DNA of 49,547 nt, taken from Rhodobacter calidifons. Lineage in GTDB: Bacteria; Pseudomonadota; Alphaproteobacteria; Rhodobacterales; Rhodobacteraceae. Both the position numbers and the translations under genes were made by a program. The notes beneath the pieces are model-generated. The model did no database searches. It was not told the DNA's origin and saw nothing but the letters and a program-made list of their open reading frames with translations. The stretch spans positions 1 through 49,547 of the forward strand of contig NZ_JAANHS010000018.1 of NCBI RefSeq assembly GCF_011174775.1, in the 5' to 3' direction. Below are positions 35,520-43,577 of the stretch, in pieces (within the stretch, counting starts at the first letter, position 1; every line of letters begins with the position of its first letter).

Positions 35520-35940
35520 GTGGACCCCGTCCATCGTCGAGGCCCGTCTCGCCGAGGCGGCCTACGTGCTCAAGCGCCTGCCCGAGCCGCGACGGCGGGG
35601 CTACTTCAGCACCTGGCCGGAGATCGTCCACTCCTTCGCCGACAAGGTGGGCCAGGAGCCGAAGCCCATGCGCGTTCTGCCCTCGCCTCAGGCGATCAGC
35701 CGGATGGAGGAGACGCTTACCTGGACCGCGTGCCTCGACCCCGTCGATGGCAAGATCGTCTGGATGCGCGCCCATGGCGAGCGGTGGAAGACCATCTGCT
35801 GGACGGTCGGACTGCAACGTTCGGCCGCCCACCAGCACTGGCTCTACGGGCTTTGCGTCATCTCGCTGCGGCTCAACCGGCGTCGGTTCAACCGCAACCT
35901 GTCGAAGCGGCACGTGATCGAGCTGGCTGGTGGCGCGTAA
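35512..35940 (+). CDS. DUF6362-like phage protein
   Basis: A 142-aa protein (MDKWTPSIVEARLAEAAYVL) that I associate with DUF6362, a family found between the replication and packaging genes of alphaproteobacterial phages. The central part (RMEETLTWTACLD, then IVWMRAHGERWKTICWTVGL) looks like a sigma-region-4 or HTH-type helix pair, so a late-gene regulator is possible. No catalytic residues are seen. It is the last gene of the rightward replication operon before a 449-bp gap. Confidence 0.7.
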   Translation: MDKWTPSIVEARLAEAAYVLKRLPEPRRRGYFSTWPEIVHSFADKVGQEPKPMRVLPSPQAISRMEETLTWTACLDPVDGKIVWMRAHGERWKTICWTVGLQRSAAHQHWLYGLCVISLRLNRRRFNRNLSKRHVIELAGGA

Positions 35941-36389
35941 ACCTGCGCGCCAGCGGGGAAGGTGTGCGGCGGACACATTTCGACGGGACAGAAAACCGGC
36001 TCGCGGGCTAGGTTCCGGATAAGCTCGGGAGAGGCGCGCGCAGCGCGGACCCGAACGAAACCATCCTTTCGTTGGCGTGTCCGTTGGCAAAGGAAAGGCG
36101 CTTATCCTTTCCTTGCGGGCCGCTGTCCGCCGCCGCCACCGAGGTCGCGGTTCCTTCCGGGCCGGAATCCTATGCTGGCGGGCGAAGCGCGGGACATCGC
36201 CAGCGACAGGGCCGGTTTTTTGGGAAGCCACCCGGAAGCCGGACCCACTCACACCCCGCGCAAACACCAATGAACGCTGGCCTTCCGACCGGACACCGCT
36301 GGTAGCCGCTGGACCCCGTGTGGAGTCCAGCCCGGCATCCGGAGTCCGGAAGCCACCGGCATCCACCCGACCGAGGAACCTTGCCCACC
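35941..36389. other. 449-bp noncoding gap with two tandem hairpins
   Basis: No convincing gene. Two hairpins lie side by side: AACGAAA-CCATCC-TTTCGTT (36054-36073) and AAGGAAAGG-CGCTTAT-CCTTTCCTT (36090-36114). Neither has a following T-run. The second, a 9-bp stem, is the better candidate for a terminator or regulatory RNA structure between the replication and methyltransferase operons. Confidence 0.5.
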
Positions 36390-37730
36390 ATGACGCTGAA
36401 CTTCGCCCCGGACGCGATCGAGACGTGGCCGCTGTCGCGCCTCCAGCCCTACGCGAAGAACGCGAAGGCGCATGGCGCGGACCAGGTCGCGAAGATCGCC
36501 GCCAGCATGGCCGAGTTCGGTTGGACCGTGCCGTGCCTCGTCGCCGAGGATGGCGAGCTGATCGCGGGCCACGGGCGCGTGCTGGCCGCGACGCAGCTGG
36601 GGCTGACAGAGGCGCCGGTGATCGTGCTGGGTCATCTGACCGAGGCGCAGCGGCGGGCCTATCGCATCGCGGACAACAAGCTGACGGAGCTTGGCACCTG
36701 GGACGAGGCGCTGCTGTCGGCGGAACTGAACGACCTCCTGGCCGATGATTTCGACCTGTCGCTGGTCGGGTTTTCTGACGGCGAACTCGACAAGCTGCTG
36801 GCCTTCGCGCCGGAGGGGGACGGTGAAGAAGGTGGCGCCGGGGGCTCCGTGCCGCCGGTGACCATCCCCGAACCCCCGCGCAATCCGGCGTCGCGCAGGG
36901 GCGATCTGTGGATCCTCGGCGATCATCGGTTGCTGTGTGGCGACTCGACCTCGCACGACGACGTGCGACGCCTGATGGATGGCGAACGCGCGATCCTCTT
37001 CGCGACCGACCCGCCATACCTCGTCGATTACGACGGCTCCAACCATCCGACGCGGAACAAGGACTGGTCGCAGTCCTATGGCGTCACCTGGGATGACAGT
37101 TCGCAAGGCGCCGAGCTCTATGACGGCTTCATCGCAGCGGCCGTGGCCGAGGCGATCACCGAGGATGCGGCCTGGTATTGCTGGCACGCGTCACGCCGTC
37201 AGGCGATGCTGGAAGCCTGCTGGGAGAAGGCAGGCGCCTTCGTGCACCAGCAGATCATCTGGGTGAAGGACCGCGGGGTTCTTACCCGCTCGCATTACCT
37301 CTGGAAGCACGAGCCCTGCTTCATGGGCTGGCGGCGTCCCAACCGCCCGCCAAAGGTGGCGGAGCAGACGCTGCCCTCGACCTGGGAGATGCCGTCCTTT
37401 GCCAAGGACGAGCGCCCCGACCACCCGACACCGAAACCGCTCGACGCCTTCGGGATCCCGATGCGCCAGCATGTTGCGCGGGGCGGGCTCTGCTACGAGC
37501 CATTCTCGGGCTCCGGCTCACAGATCATGGCTGGCGAGGCCAATGGCCGCCGGGTCTTCGCGATGGAAATCAGCCCGGCTTACGTCGATGTCGCCGTGGA
37601 ACGCTGGCAGGCCGAGACCGGCAAGGACGCGATCCTCGATGGCGATGGCCGCACCTTTGCCGCGGTGAAGGCCGAGCGGCTGGGCGAAACCCCGGCCGCA
37701 CCCGAACACCAACCCGAAGCCGCCGCGTGA
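36390..37730 (+). CDS. Phage DNA methyltransferase with N-terminal ParB domain (beta class)
   Basis: A 446-aa protein. The N-terminal 130 residues are ParB/Srx-like (PLSRLQPYAKNAKAHG, then ELIAGHGRVLAA). The methylase follows with motif IV TDPPYLVDY (about 205-213) before the SAM motif FSGSGS (about 371-377), the order of beta-class N6-adenine or N4-cytosine enzymes. No restriction partner is adjacent, so it is an orphan phage enzyme, probably protecting the genome from host restriction or marking DNA for packaging. The ATG at 36390 is chosen from the conserved ParB start. It ends directly before the C5-methyltransferase gene. Confidence 0.9.
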   Translation: MTLNFAPDAIETWPLSRLQPYAKNAKAHGADQVAKIAASMAEFGWTVPCLVAEDGELIAGHGRVLAATQLGLTEAPVIVLGHLTEAQRRAYRIADNKLTELGTWDEALLSAELNDLLADDFDLSLVGFSDGELDKLLAFAPEGDGEEGGAGGSVPPVTIPEPPRNPASRRGDLWILGDHRLLCGDSTSHDDVRRLMDGERAILFATDPPYLVDYDGSNHPTRNKDWSQSYGVTWDDSSQGAELYDGFIAAAVAEAITEDAAWYCWHASRRQAMLEACWEKAGAFVHQQIIWVKDRGVLTRSHYLWKHEPCFMGWRRPNRPPKVAEQTLPSTWEMPSFAKDERPDHPTPKPLDAFGIPMRQHVARGGLCYEPFSGSGSQIMAGEANGRRVFAMEISPAYVDVAVERWQAETGKDAILDGDGRTFAAVKAERLGETPAAPEHQPEAAA

Positions 37731-37731
37731 C

Positions 37732-38913
37732 ATGCATGACTTGGCTCTACCTTCCTCCGGACGCACTTCCGGAGCCGGAGACGCATGCCTCTTCGGTCTC
37801 TCCCTCTGCTCGGGCGCGGGCAAGCTCGACCTCGGGCTCGCCATCGCCATCCCCGGATATCGTGCTGTGGGCCATGTCGAACGGGAAACCTACGCCGCAG
37901 CCACTCTCGTGGCGCGGATGGAAGACGCGTCCCTGGATCAGGCTGTTGTCTGGGACGACGTTGGAACCTTCGACGGCCGCCCTTGGCGCGGCGCGGTGGA
38001 CATCGTCACTGCGGGCTATCCGTGCCAACCGTTCTCGGTCGCGGGCAAGCGCCGGGGCGCGGACGACCCGCGACACCTCTGGCCGCATGTGGCCCGCATC
38101 ATCGGCGAGGTCGAACCGCCTTTCGTCTTCCTCGAGAATGTCGCCCATCATCTCCGCCTCGGTTTCCCCGAAGTCGCCAGCGGACTGGTCGGCATGGGCT
38201 ACCGCCTTGCGGCAGGCCTCTTCACGGCGGCGGAAGTCGGCGCGCCCCACAGGCGAGAGCGGCTCTTCATCCTCGCCATCCGCGAGGGCGGCGAGCTGGC
38301 CGACCCCGCGCGCCTGCTCTGGCACCCGGTCGAGTGGCGGGAACCGGACGGAACTGCCGCGGCTGTGGCCGACGCCGAGGGCCAGCGCCAACGAGAACCG
38401 GCAGACGAAGCCGACACCCTCGCAGACAGCGGGCCAGCACGGGATGAACCTCGCGACGACGGCCGCGCTCTGGCCCACGCCGCAGATCGACAGCTTCCGC
38501 AGTCGGGGCGGCGAACGGAAGGACGAAAAGGGTCTGGACCGGATGGCGCGCGACTGGCCGACGCCGATGGCCAACGACGGCTGCAAGCCGAGTGCGGGCA
38601 ACCGTCGGTCGGCCGATCTGACCCACGCCAGCCGCATGTGGATGACGCCGACGGCTCGGGACCACAAGGACGGAGCGACGACATTGGCGAACACGCCGGT
38701 GAACGGCCTGCTTGGCCGCCAGGTCCTGGTGACGCCGATGGCTGGGAGCGATACCTCCGAGCCGCGCCGGACCTTGAACCCGCTGTTCGTCGAGGCGCTG
38801 ATGGGCTGGCCCACCGGGTGGACCGGCTTCGCCTCTGTGGCAATGGCGTGGTCCCCCTGGTTGCGGCGCATGCGCTGCGAACTCTGGCGGCTGAACTGCT
38901 GGACCATGGATGA
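37732..38913 (+). CDS. C5-cytosine DNA methyltransferase
   Basis: A 393-aa enzyme with all key motifs: LSLCSGAGKLDLG (motif I), AGYPCQPFS with nucleophile C98 (IV), FLENV (VI, 133-137), GAPHRRERLF (VIII) and RLCGNGVVPL (X). The target-recognition region (about 200-350) is unusual: Asp/Ala/Arg-rich, with repeated LADA-type segments. It is the second orphan phage methylase and probably shields against host restriction. A second long frame (37736-38926) runs along almost the whole gene. Confidence 0.88.
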   Translation: MHDLALPSSGRTSGAGDACLFGLSLCSGAGKLDLGLAIAIPGYRAVGHVERETYAAATLVARMEDASLDQAVVWDDVGTFDGRPWRGAVDIVTAGYPCQPFSVAGKRRGADDPRHLWPHVARIIGEVEPPFVFLENVAHHLRLGFPEVASGLVGMGYRLAAGLFTAAEVGAPHRRERLFILAIREGGELADPARLLWHPVEWREPDGTAAAVADAEGQRQREPADEADTLADSGPARDEPRDDGRALAHAADRQLPQSGRRTEGRKGSGPDGARLADADGQRRLQAECGQPSVGRSDPRQPHVDDADGSGPQGRSDDIGEHAGERPAWPPGPGDADGWERYLRAAPDLEPAVRRGADGLAHRVDRLRLCGNGVVPLVAAHALRTLAAELLDHG

Positions 38914-38926
38914 GGCAGCGGCGTGA
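37736..38926 (+). CDS. Possible overprinted second gene inside the C5-methyltransferase gene
   Basis: A 396-codon frame that starts at an ATG 4 nt after the methylase start and ends 13 nt after its stop. It begins MTWLYLPPDALPEPE and contains five WPTP/MTPT motifs (for example RLWPTPRAS, ALWPTPQID, DWPTPMAND) and LNPLFVEALMGWPTGWT, a signature I remember from separate phage proteins elsewhere. Its TGA overlaps the GTG of the next gene. GC-rich genes often carry long open shadow frames, so coding is not proven; the motif content is the reason to list it. Confidence 0.35.
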   Translation: MTWLYLPPDALPEPETHASSVSPSARARASSTSGSPSPSPDIVLWAMSNGKPTPQPLSWRGWKTRPWIRLLSGTTLEPSTAALGAARWTSSLRAIRANRSRSRASAGARTTRDTSGRMWPASSARSNRLSSSSRMSPIISASVSPKSPADWSAWATALRQASSRRRKSARPTGESGSSSSPSARAASWPTPRACSGTRSSGGNRTELPRLWPTPRASANENRQTKPTPSQTAGQHGMNLATTAALWPTPQIDSFRSRGGERKDEKGLDRMARDWPTPMANDGCKPSAGNRRSADLTHASRMWMTPTARDHKDGATTLANTPVNGLLGRQVLVTPMAGSDTSEPRRTLNPLFVEALMGWPTGWTGFASVAMAWSPWLRRMRCELWRLNCWTMDEAAA

Positions 38927-39147
38927 AGCAGTCCCGCCTCATGTCGCTGGTCGAGTCCGTCGCCAACGTCGTCGTCGGCTACGGCGTCGCGGTCGCGACG
39001 CAAATCCTGATCTTCCCGGTCTTCGGGCTGCACACGACGCTGGCGCAGAACCTGAAGATGGGCGCCATCTTCACCATCGTATCGATCGCGCGTTCCTTCG
39101 CCTTGCGGCGGGTGTTCGAGGCGATCCGGATGCGGAGCGCCAAATGA
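38923..39147 (+). CDS. Small membrane protein (DUF7220-like)
   Basis: A 74-aa protein starting at GTG 38923, overlapping the stop of the alternative frame. Two hydrophobic segments (about 10-31, VANVVVGYGVAVATQILIFPVF, and about 43-58) suggest a double-pass inner-membrane protein. I associate it with DUF7220 of phages. The role is unknown; superinfection exclusion or holin-like functions are possible but unsupported. Confidence 0.72.
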   Translation: MKQSRLMSLVESVANVVVGYGVAVATQILIFPVFGLHTTLAQNLKMGAIFTIVSIARSFALRRVFEAIRMRSAK

Positions 39148-39200
39148 TCGACCGCCGCCCCGGAGGGACGGCGGCCATCAACTTGTCGGGGTCCGGTGCG

Positions 39201-39725
39201 TCAGGCGGCGGGAAGTTTGTACACGCGCCCCCGATCCTCGACCTTCTCCGAGCTCACTTCGAGCCCGAGCTTCTTCTTCAGGGCGCCGGACATGGCGCCG
39301 CGAACGGTGTGGGCCTGCCAGCCGGTGGCGGCGACGATCTCCTCGATGGTGGCGCCCCCCTCGGCGCGGAGCATGGCGATCAGTGCCTCCTGCTTGGTGC
39401 CACTGCGGCGTCGGACGGGCTCGGGCGTGGTCTCGGCCCGACCGTCCTGTTGCTGCTCCGGATCCTCAGTGATCCCGAGGGTGCTGTAGGCCAGCGGGGT
39501 GGCGCGCAGGGTGATCGGTCCATGTTCATCGTCGTGCCGCCAGACGGTGTTGAGGTCGGTGGCGGACACCTCCTCGATCAGCCCGTGCTTGAGGAGGCTC
39601 TTGCAGACGTTGCCGACGGCGCCGCCCTTGAGGCTGGCGGTGACGGGAAACACCATCCCGTCCTCGCGCGCGCAGGCGGTGGACAGGATGACGGCTTGGG
39701 CGTCGGAAAGCTGAATCTGGGTCAT
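39201..39725 (-). CDS. DUF3489-domain protein
   Basis: A 174-aa protein. The C-terminal 75 residues (RSGTKQEALIAMLRAEGGAT, then AATGWQAHTVRGAMSGALKK) are a winged-helix-like DUF3489 domain, common in phages and plasmids of Alphaproteobacteria. The N-terminal half is a second small helical region. It probably binds DNA, possibly as a regulator. It is the last gene of the leftward accessory group and convergent with the membrane-protein gene. Confidence 0.82.
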   Translation of the reverse strand: MTQIQLSDAQAVILSTACAREDGMVFPVTASLKGGAVGNVCKSLLKHGLIEEVSATDLNTVWRHDDEHGPITLRATPLAYSTLGITEDPEQQQDGRAETTPEPVRRRSGTKQEALIAMLRAEGGATIEEIVAATGWQAHTVRGAMSGALKKKLGLEVSSEKVEDRGRVYKLPAA

Positions 39726-39820
39726 GGGGTCGTCTCCGTATTCGGGCCCGCGACATGCGGCGCCTTCTACGACCCCGAGCCGCGCAGGGCGCGCGGCAGG
39801 TGTTCCGGCAGTGCCGGAGA

Positions 39821-40087
39821 TCAGCGGGCGTGTTCGCCTTCGCCGAAGGCGCTGTCGGTGATGCGCTTCAGGAGGCTGGCGTAGTGTTCGAGGGTGCCGA
39901 CCATCGCCCAGCCCGCCTCGTCGGGATGGCAGTTGAAATGGTCGTCGCTGAGTGCCTGCAGGCGGGCGAGCATCTCGTCGATCTCGGCCTTCTTGCCGAT
40001 GAAGGCGCTCAGGGCCGCTTCCTTGTTGCGGCGCGCCTTCTCGGCGCGGAGTTCAAAGCGTGGGGTGGCGATGGTGGTGCTGGTCAT
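39821..40087 (-). CDS. Small helical protein (88 aa) with duplicated leader
   Basis: The protein (MTSTTIATPRFELRAEKARR) is helical and charged, with no recognised domain; an HFNCHPDEAGW stretch near the middle has possible metal-binding residues. Its upstream region carries the first copy of a 20-bp repeat and promoter segment also found before the gene at 40625. Conserved in layout with other small genes of phage accessory blocks. Confidence 0.6.
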   Translation of the reverse strand: MTSTTIATPRFELRAEKARRNKEAALSAFIGKKAEIDEMLARLQALSDDHFNCHPDEAGWAMVGTLEHYASLLKRITDSAFGEGEHAR

Positions 40088-40104
40088 GGCGGTGGTCCTT
40101 GGGC

Positions 40105-40180
40105 TGAGTTACATCGTCCTTGTGCAATCAGAATCGCTCTCCAGGGCCGGAAAGTGTAGGCAATTCAGAGCCATATGATT
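40105..40180 (-). promoter_or_regulatory. Promoter/leader copy 1
   Basis: TGAGTTACATCGTCCTTGTG (40105-40124, plus strand) and CATATGATT (40172-40180) recur upstream of the next leftward gene with 19 of 20 identity and similar spacing (47 against 43 bp between blocks). On the mRNA the first block contains an ATG directly followed by TAA, a minimal start-stop, 25 nt before the gene start. Confidence 0.45.
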
Positions 40181-40199
40181 GCTTTCTGGCCGATCCCGC

Positions 40200-40415
40200 T
40201 CAGATCAGCCCCATCCCGACCAGCGATGCGCTGGCGGCGGCGAGCTGCGCGGTGGGCAGTTCGATCTTGAGGTGCGAGATGACGTCCGAGACCTCGGCCC
40301 TGATCCCGTCCTCGCGCAGGGCGGTCTCGATCACCTCGGCAACGGCATCGGGGCGCGAGCGGTCGAACTGGTCCGGAAGGGCGGCGTGGTCGATGCGGAT
40401 GGTGGATGTGCTCAT
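40200..40415 (-). CDS. Small protein (71 aa), unknown function
   Basis: MSTSTIRIDHAALPDQFDRS starts an acidic, helical protein. It follows the gene at 40428 by 12 nt and is read from the same transcript. No family is recognised. The Leu/Ala-rich C-terminus (AQLAAASASLVGMGLI) may be amphipathic. Confidence 0.6.
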   Translation of the reverse strand: MSTSTIRIDHAALPDQFDRSRPDAVAEVIETALREDGIRAEVSDVISHLKIELPTAQLAAASASLVGMGLI

Positions 40416-40427
40416 GGCAGGGTCCTT

Positions 40428-40625
40428 TCAGGATTGGGCGGCGTCGCGACGTCCGGCCTCATAGGCCTCCGCGAGCGCGTCGCGGATCGCCCAGACGGCG
40501 ACATCGTGGAAGTCGAGCCGGTCGGAGTTCCGGGTCTCGAGCGTCTCGAGGAAGAAGCGGCGCTGCGCGATCTCCAGGATCAGGGCATCGCGGGCGGCGG
40601 CGGGGTCGGTCTTGCGGCGGGTCAT
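40428..40625 (-). CDS. DUF6900-like small protein (65 aa)
   Basis: MTRRKTDPAAARDALILEIA begins a helical protein that I associate with DUF6900, a family of short proteins in phages and plasmids (core RFFLETLETRNSDRLDFHDV). It is the first gene of a two-gene leftward unit with 40200-40415. Upstream lies the second copy of the duplicated leader, in which a possible 9-codon reading frame ends in TGA overlapping this ATG. Confidence 0.66.
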   Translation of the reverse strand: MTRRKTDPAAARDALILEIAQRRFFLETLETRNSDRLDFHDVAVWAIRDALAEAYEAGRRDAAQS

Positions 40626-40641
40626 CGGGGTGGCTCCGTGG

Positions 40642-40713
40642 TGAGTTGCATCGTCCTTGTGGAGACACGTTCCCTCTGCCCGCGAGGCTTATCAACTCTA
40701 TAAGCATATGATT
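40642..40713 (-). promoter_or_regulatory. Promoter/leader copy 2
   Basis: TGAGTTGCATCGTCCTTGTG (40642-40661) and CATATGATT (40705-40713). AT-rich bases around 40690-40725 (TATAAG and AATAAT) fit a promoter facing left, and possibly a second facing the terminase genes. Confidence 0.45.
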
Positions 40714-40736
40714 CTGAATAATAATCGGGGCCGTCG

Positions 40737-41333
40737 ATGCGGGGCATGAGCGAGCGCCAGTACGCCGCCCATGTCGGGCTGTCGCGGGGCGCGATCCAGA
40801 AGGCGAAGACGGCCGAGCGGCTGGTCCTCTATCCGGACGGCAGCATCAACGCGTCCGCCAGCGATGCCCGGCGCGCCGAGACGACGGACCCGTCCAAGAC
40901 TCGCAAGCCGCCCGCGCCGAAGCTGAAGCCCGTCCCCGAGGCGGCGGTGACCGCTGTTGGCGACACGCTGCGCGAACAGGGGCTGGCGGTCCCGGCGGTC
41001 GGCGGCGGCACGACCTTCCTGCAGGCGAAGACGGCGAACGAGGTGCTGAAGGCGCAGGAGCGCCGCATCCGGCTTCAGAAGCTGAAGGGGGAGTTGATCG
41101 AGCGGGCCCGCGCGCTGTCGCTGGTGTTCCGCCTGGCGCGGGAGGTCCGGGACGCATGGGTGAACTGGCCCGCGCGTGCGGCGGCGCTGATGGCGGCCGA
41201 GATCTCGGGCTCATGCAGCGAAGCGACGGGCCAGCAGATCACCGTGGAGCCAGCCGCGATGCAGAAGGTCCTGGAAAAACATGTACGCGCCCACCTCGAC
41301 GAGCTTGCCGAGGTCCGGCCCGACTTCCGGTGA
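40737..41333 (+). CDS. Terminase small subunit (Nu1-like)
   Basis: A 198-aa protein. An N-terminal HTH (MSERQYAAHVGLSRGAIQKA) binds packaging sites; a linker rich in Lys and Pro follows, and the C-terminal half (about 95-195) is helical and should contact the large subunit. It directly precedes and overlaps (53 nt) the large terminase gene, as in lambda-like phages. A GGGG run lies 7 nt before the ATG at 40737; ATG 40746 is a second choice. Confidence 0.82.
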   Translation: MRGMSERQYAAHVGLSRGAIQKAKTAERLVLYPDGSINASASDARRAETTDPSKTRKPPAPKLKPVPEAAVTAVGDTLREQGLAVPAVGGGTTFLQAKTANEVLKAQERRIRLQKLKGELIERARALSLVFRLAREVRDAWVNWPARAAALMAAEISGSCSEATGQQITVEPAAMQKVLEKHVRAHLDELAEVRPDFR

Positions 41334-43284
41334 CGATGACGCGCTGACGGACTTCGACGGCGCGGGCGAGATCCTGCGCGCCTGGGGCAACGGGCTGCGG
41401 CCCGACCCGGACCTGACCGTCTCGGAATGGGCGGACCGGCACCGGATGCTCTCGGGCCGCGCTTCGGCCGAGCCCGGGCGGTATCGCACGGTGCGCACGC
41501 CCTACATGCGAGAGATCATGGACCGGCTGAGCCCCGGCGATCCCACGCAGCGGATTGTGTTCATGAAGGCGGCGCAGGTCGGCGCGACCGAGGCGGGTAA
41601 CAACTGGATCGGGTTCGCCATCCACCAGGCGCCGGGTCCGATGCTGGCCGTCCAGCCGACCGTGGAACTGGCCAAGCGCAACTCGCGGCAGCGGATCGAC
41701 CCGCTGATCGACGAAAGCCCCGAGCTGCGGGAGCGGGTGAAGCCCGCGCGCTCGCGCGACGCGGGCAACACGATGCTGTCGAAGGAGTTCGCGGGCGGCA
41801 TCCTGATCATGACCGGGGCGAACTCGGCCGTCGGGCTGCGGTCGACCCCGGCGCGCTACATCTTCCTCGACGAGGTCGATGCCTATCCGGCCTCGGCCGA
41901 CGAGGAAGGCGATCCGGTCACGCTGGCCGAGGCGCGGTCGCTGACCTTCGCCCACCGCCGCAAGGTCTTCCTGGTCTCGACCCCGACCATCCGGGGGCTG
42001 AGCCGGATCGAGCGGGAGTTCGAGGCGAGCGACCAGCGGCGGTTCTTCGTGCCGTGCCCGCACTGTGGCCATGCGCAATGGCTGAAGTTCGACCGGCTGC
42101 GCTGGCAGAAGGGCCGCCCGGAGACGGCGGAATATCACTGCGAAGGCTGCGACGCGGCAATCGCGGAGCACCACAAGACGGCCATGCTGGAGGGCGGCGA
42201 ATGGCGCGCGACCGCCATGGCCGCCGATCCGACCACGGTCGGGTATCACCTCTCGGCGCTCTATTCGCCGATCGGCTGGCTGAGCTGGGAGCGGATCGTG
42301 CGAGCTTGGGACGCGGCGCAGGGGTCGGACGAGGCGATCAAGGCGTTCCGCAACACGATCCTCGGCGAGACCTGGGTCGAAACCGGGGAAGCGCCGGACT
42401 GGCAGCGGCTCTACGACCGCCGCGAGCGCTGGACATCCGGCACGGTGCCAGCGGGCGGGCTGTTCCTGACCGCCGGGGCCGATGTGCAGAAGGACCGGAT
42501 CGAGGTCGATGTCTGGGCCTGGGGTCGCGGACTTGAGTCCTGGCTCGTCGATCACGTCGTGATCGAGGGCGGGCCCGACCGGCATGACGCCTGGTCGGAG
42601 CTGACCGCGCTGCTGGATCGAAGCTGGCCGCACGAGCGGGGGGCGCATCTCAGGATCGCGCGGCTCGCCGTCGACACCGGCTACGAGGCCCCGGCGGTCT
42701 ATTCCTGGTCGCGGGCGCAGGGGTTCGGGCAGGTCTCGCCGGTCAAGGGCGTCGAGGGGTTCAACCGCTCGAGCCCGGTCTCGGGGCCGACCTTCGTCGA
42801 CGCGACCGAGGGCGGGAAACGCCTGCGGCGCGGGGCGCGGCTCTGGACCGTGGCGGTCTCGACCTTCAAGGCCGAGACCTACCGCTTCCTCCGGCTGGCC
42901 CGGCCGACCGAGGAGGACATGGCCGACGGGGCGGCGTTCCCACCCGGCTCGGTGCACCTGCCGCATTGGGTCGAGAACGAATGGCTGAAGCAGTTCGTGG
43001 CCGAACAGCTGGTGACGGTGCGCACGAAGCGCGGCTTCGCGCGGCTGGAATGGCAGAAGCTGCGCGAGCGCAACGAGGCGCTGGACTGCCGGGTCTATGC
43101 CCGCGCCGCCGCCTGGATCGCGGGCGCGGACCGCTGGCCCGATGAGAAATGGCGCGACCTCGAGGATCAGCTCGGGGCGGCCCCCACCGACAGCGATCCC
43201 GCCGGGCAGATCAACCGGCCGGGACAGGCCCCGCAGGGCAAGCGCCGCTCCGACTGGCTCGGACGGCGCGGAGGATGGTTCTGA
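41281..43284 (+). CDS. Terminase large subunit (GpA family)
   Basis: A 667-aa packaging motor. The ATPase domain has a Walker A-like FMKAAQVGATE (95-105) and Walker B YIFLDEVDAY (about 194-203); a zinc-binding pair CPHCGH...CEGC lies near 259-285. The C-terminal nuclease has AGADVQKDRIEVDVW (about 399-413) and LAVDTGYE, acidic residues of the RNase H-like fold that cut concatemers. The start at 41281 overlaps the small subunit; a later start is possible. In Avs systems, large terminases of this kind can act as the sensed trigger, which is relevant given the STAND gene in the same element. Confidence 0.93.
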   Translation: MYAPTSTSLPRSGPTSGDDDALTDFDGAGEILRAWGNGLRPDPDLTVSEWADRHRMLSGRASAEPGRYRTVRTPYMREIMDRLSPGDPTQRIVFMKAAQVGATEAGNNWIGFAIHQAPGPMLAVQPTVELAKRNSRQRIDPLIDESPELRERVKPARSRDAGNTMLSKEFAGGILIMTGANSAVGLRSTPARYIFLDEVDAYPASADEEGDPVTLAEARSLTFAHRRKVFLVSTPTIRGLSRIEREFEASDQRRFFVPCPHCGHAQWLKFDRLRWQKGRPETAEYHCEGCDAAIAEHHKTAMLEGGEWRATAMAADPTTVGYHLSALYSPIGWLSWERIVRAWDAAQGSDEAIKAFRNTILGETWVETGEAPDWQRLYDRRERWTSGTVPAGGLFLTAGADVQKDRIEVDVWAWGRGLESWLVDHVVIEGGPDRHDAWSELTALLDRSWPHERGAHLRIARLAVDTGYEAPAVYSWSRAQGFGQVSPVKGVEGFNRSSPVSGPTFVDATEGGKRLRRGARLWTVAVSTFKAETYRFLRLARPTEEDMADGAAFPPGSVHLPHWVENEWLKQFVAEQLVTVRTKRGFARLEWQKLRERNEALDCRVYARAAAWIAGADRWPDEKWRDLEDQLGAAPTDSDPAGQINRPGQAPQGKRRSDWLGRRGGWF

Positions 43285-43370
43285 CATGGTGAGGACCGGT
43301 CCGCGCAGCGGATGCGAGGCTCCAGTGGAGCGTCGCAAGGGAACGAACGCACTGAGCGGGAGCGAAGGGC

Positions 43371-43577
43371 ATGGACTGGACGGAAACCGAACTTTCGGCG
43401 CTGCGCCGGGCCTATGCCAGCGGCACGACCCGTGTCAGCTATGACGGCAAGTCGGTGGACTATGGCTCGGCCGAGGATCTGCTGGCCCGCATCCGCACCA
43501 TCGAGCGGGCTATCGCGGGCGTCGGCCGTCCGCTGCCAGTGGCCGGGCTCGCAGGCTTCTCGCGCGGGGATCGCTGA
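43371..43577 (+). CDS. gpW-like head-tail joining protein
   Basis: A 68-aa protein (MDWTETELSALRRAYASGTT, then VDYGSAEDLLARIRTIE) with the small helix-beta-helix layout of the lambda gpW family, which seals the portal after packaging. Its TGA overlaps the ATG of the portal gene (TGATG). The position between terminase and portal is the normal one. Confidence 0.85.
   Translation: MDWTETELSALRRAYASGTTRVSYDGKSVDYGSAEDLLARIRTIERAIAGVGRPLPVAGLAGFSRGDR

Noticed and set aside
36318-36389. Longer start for the ParB-methyltransferase
   Set aside because: The upstream codons give a Pro/Arg-rich stretch; the conserved ParB start is at 36390.
41239-43338. 699-codon minus-strand frame over the large terminase
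   Set aside because: It mirrors the terminase gene and has the typical Arg/Pro/Gly composition of a shadow frame.
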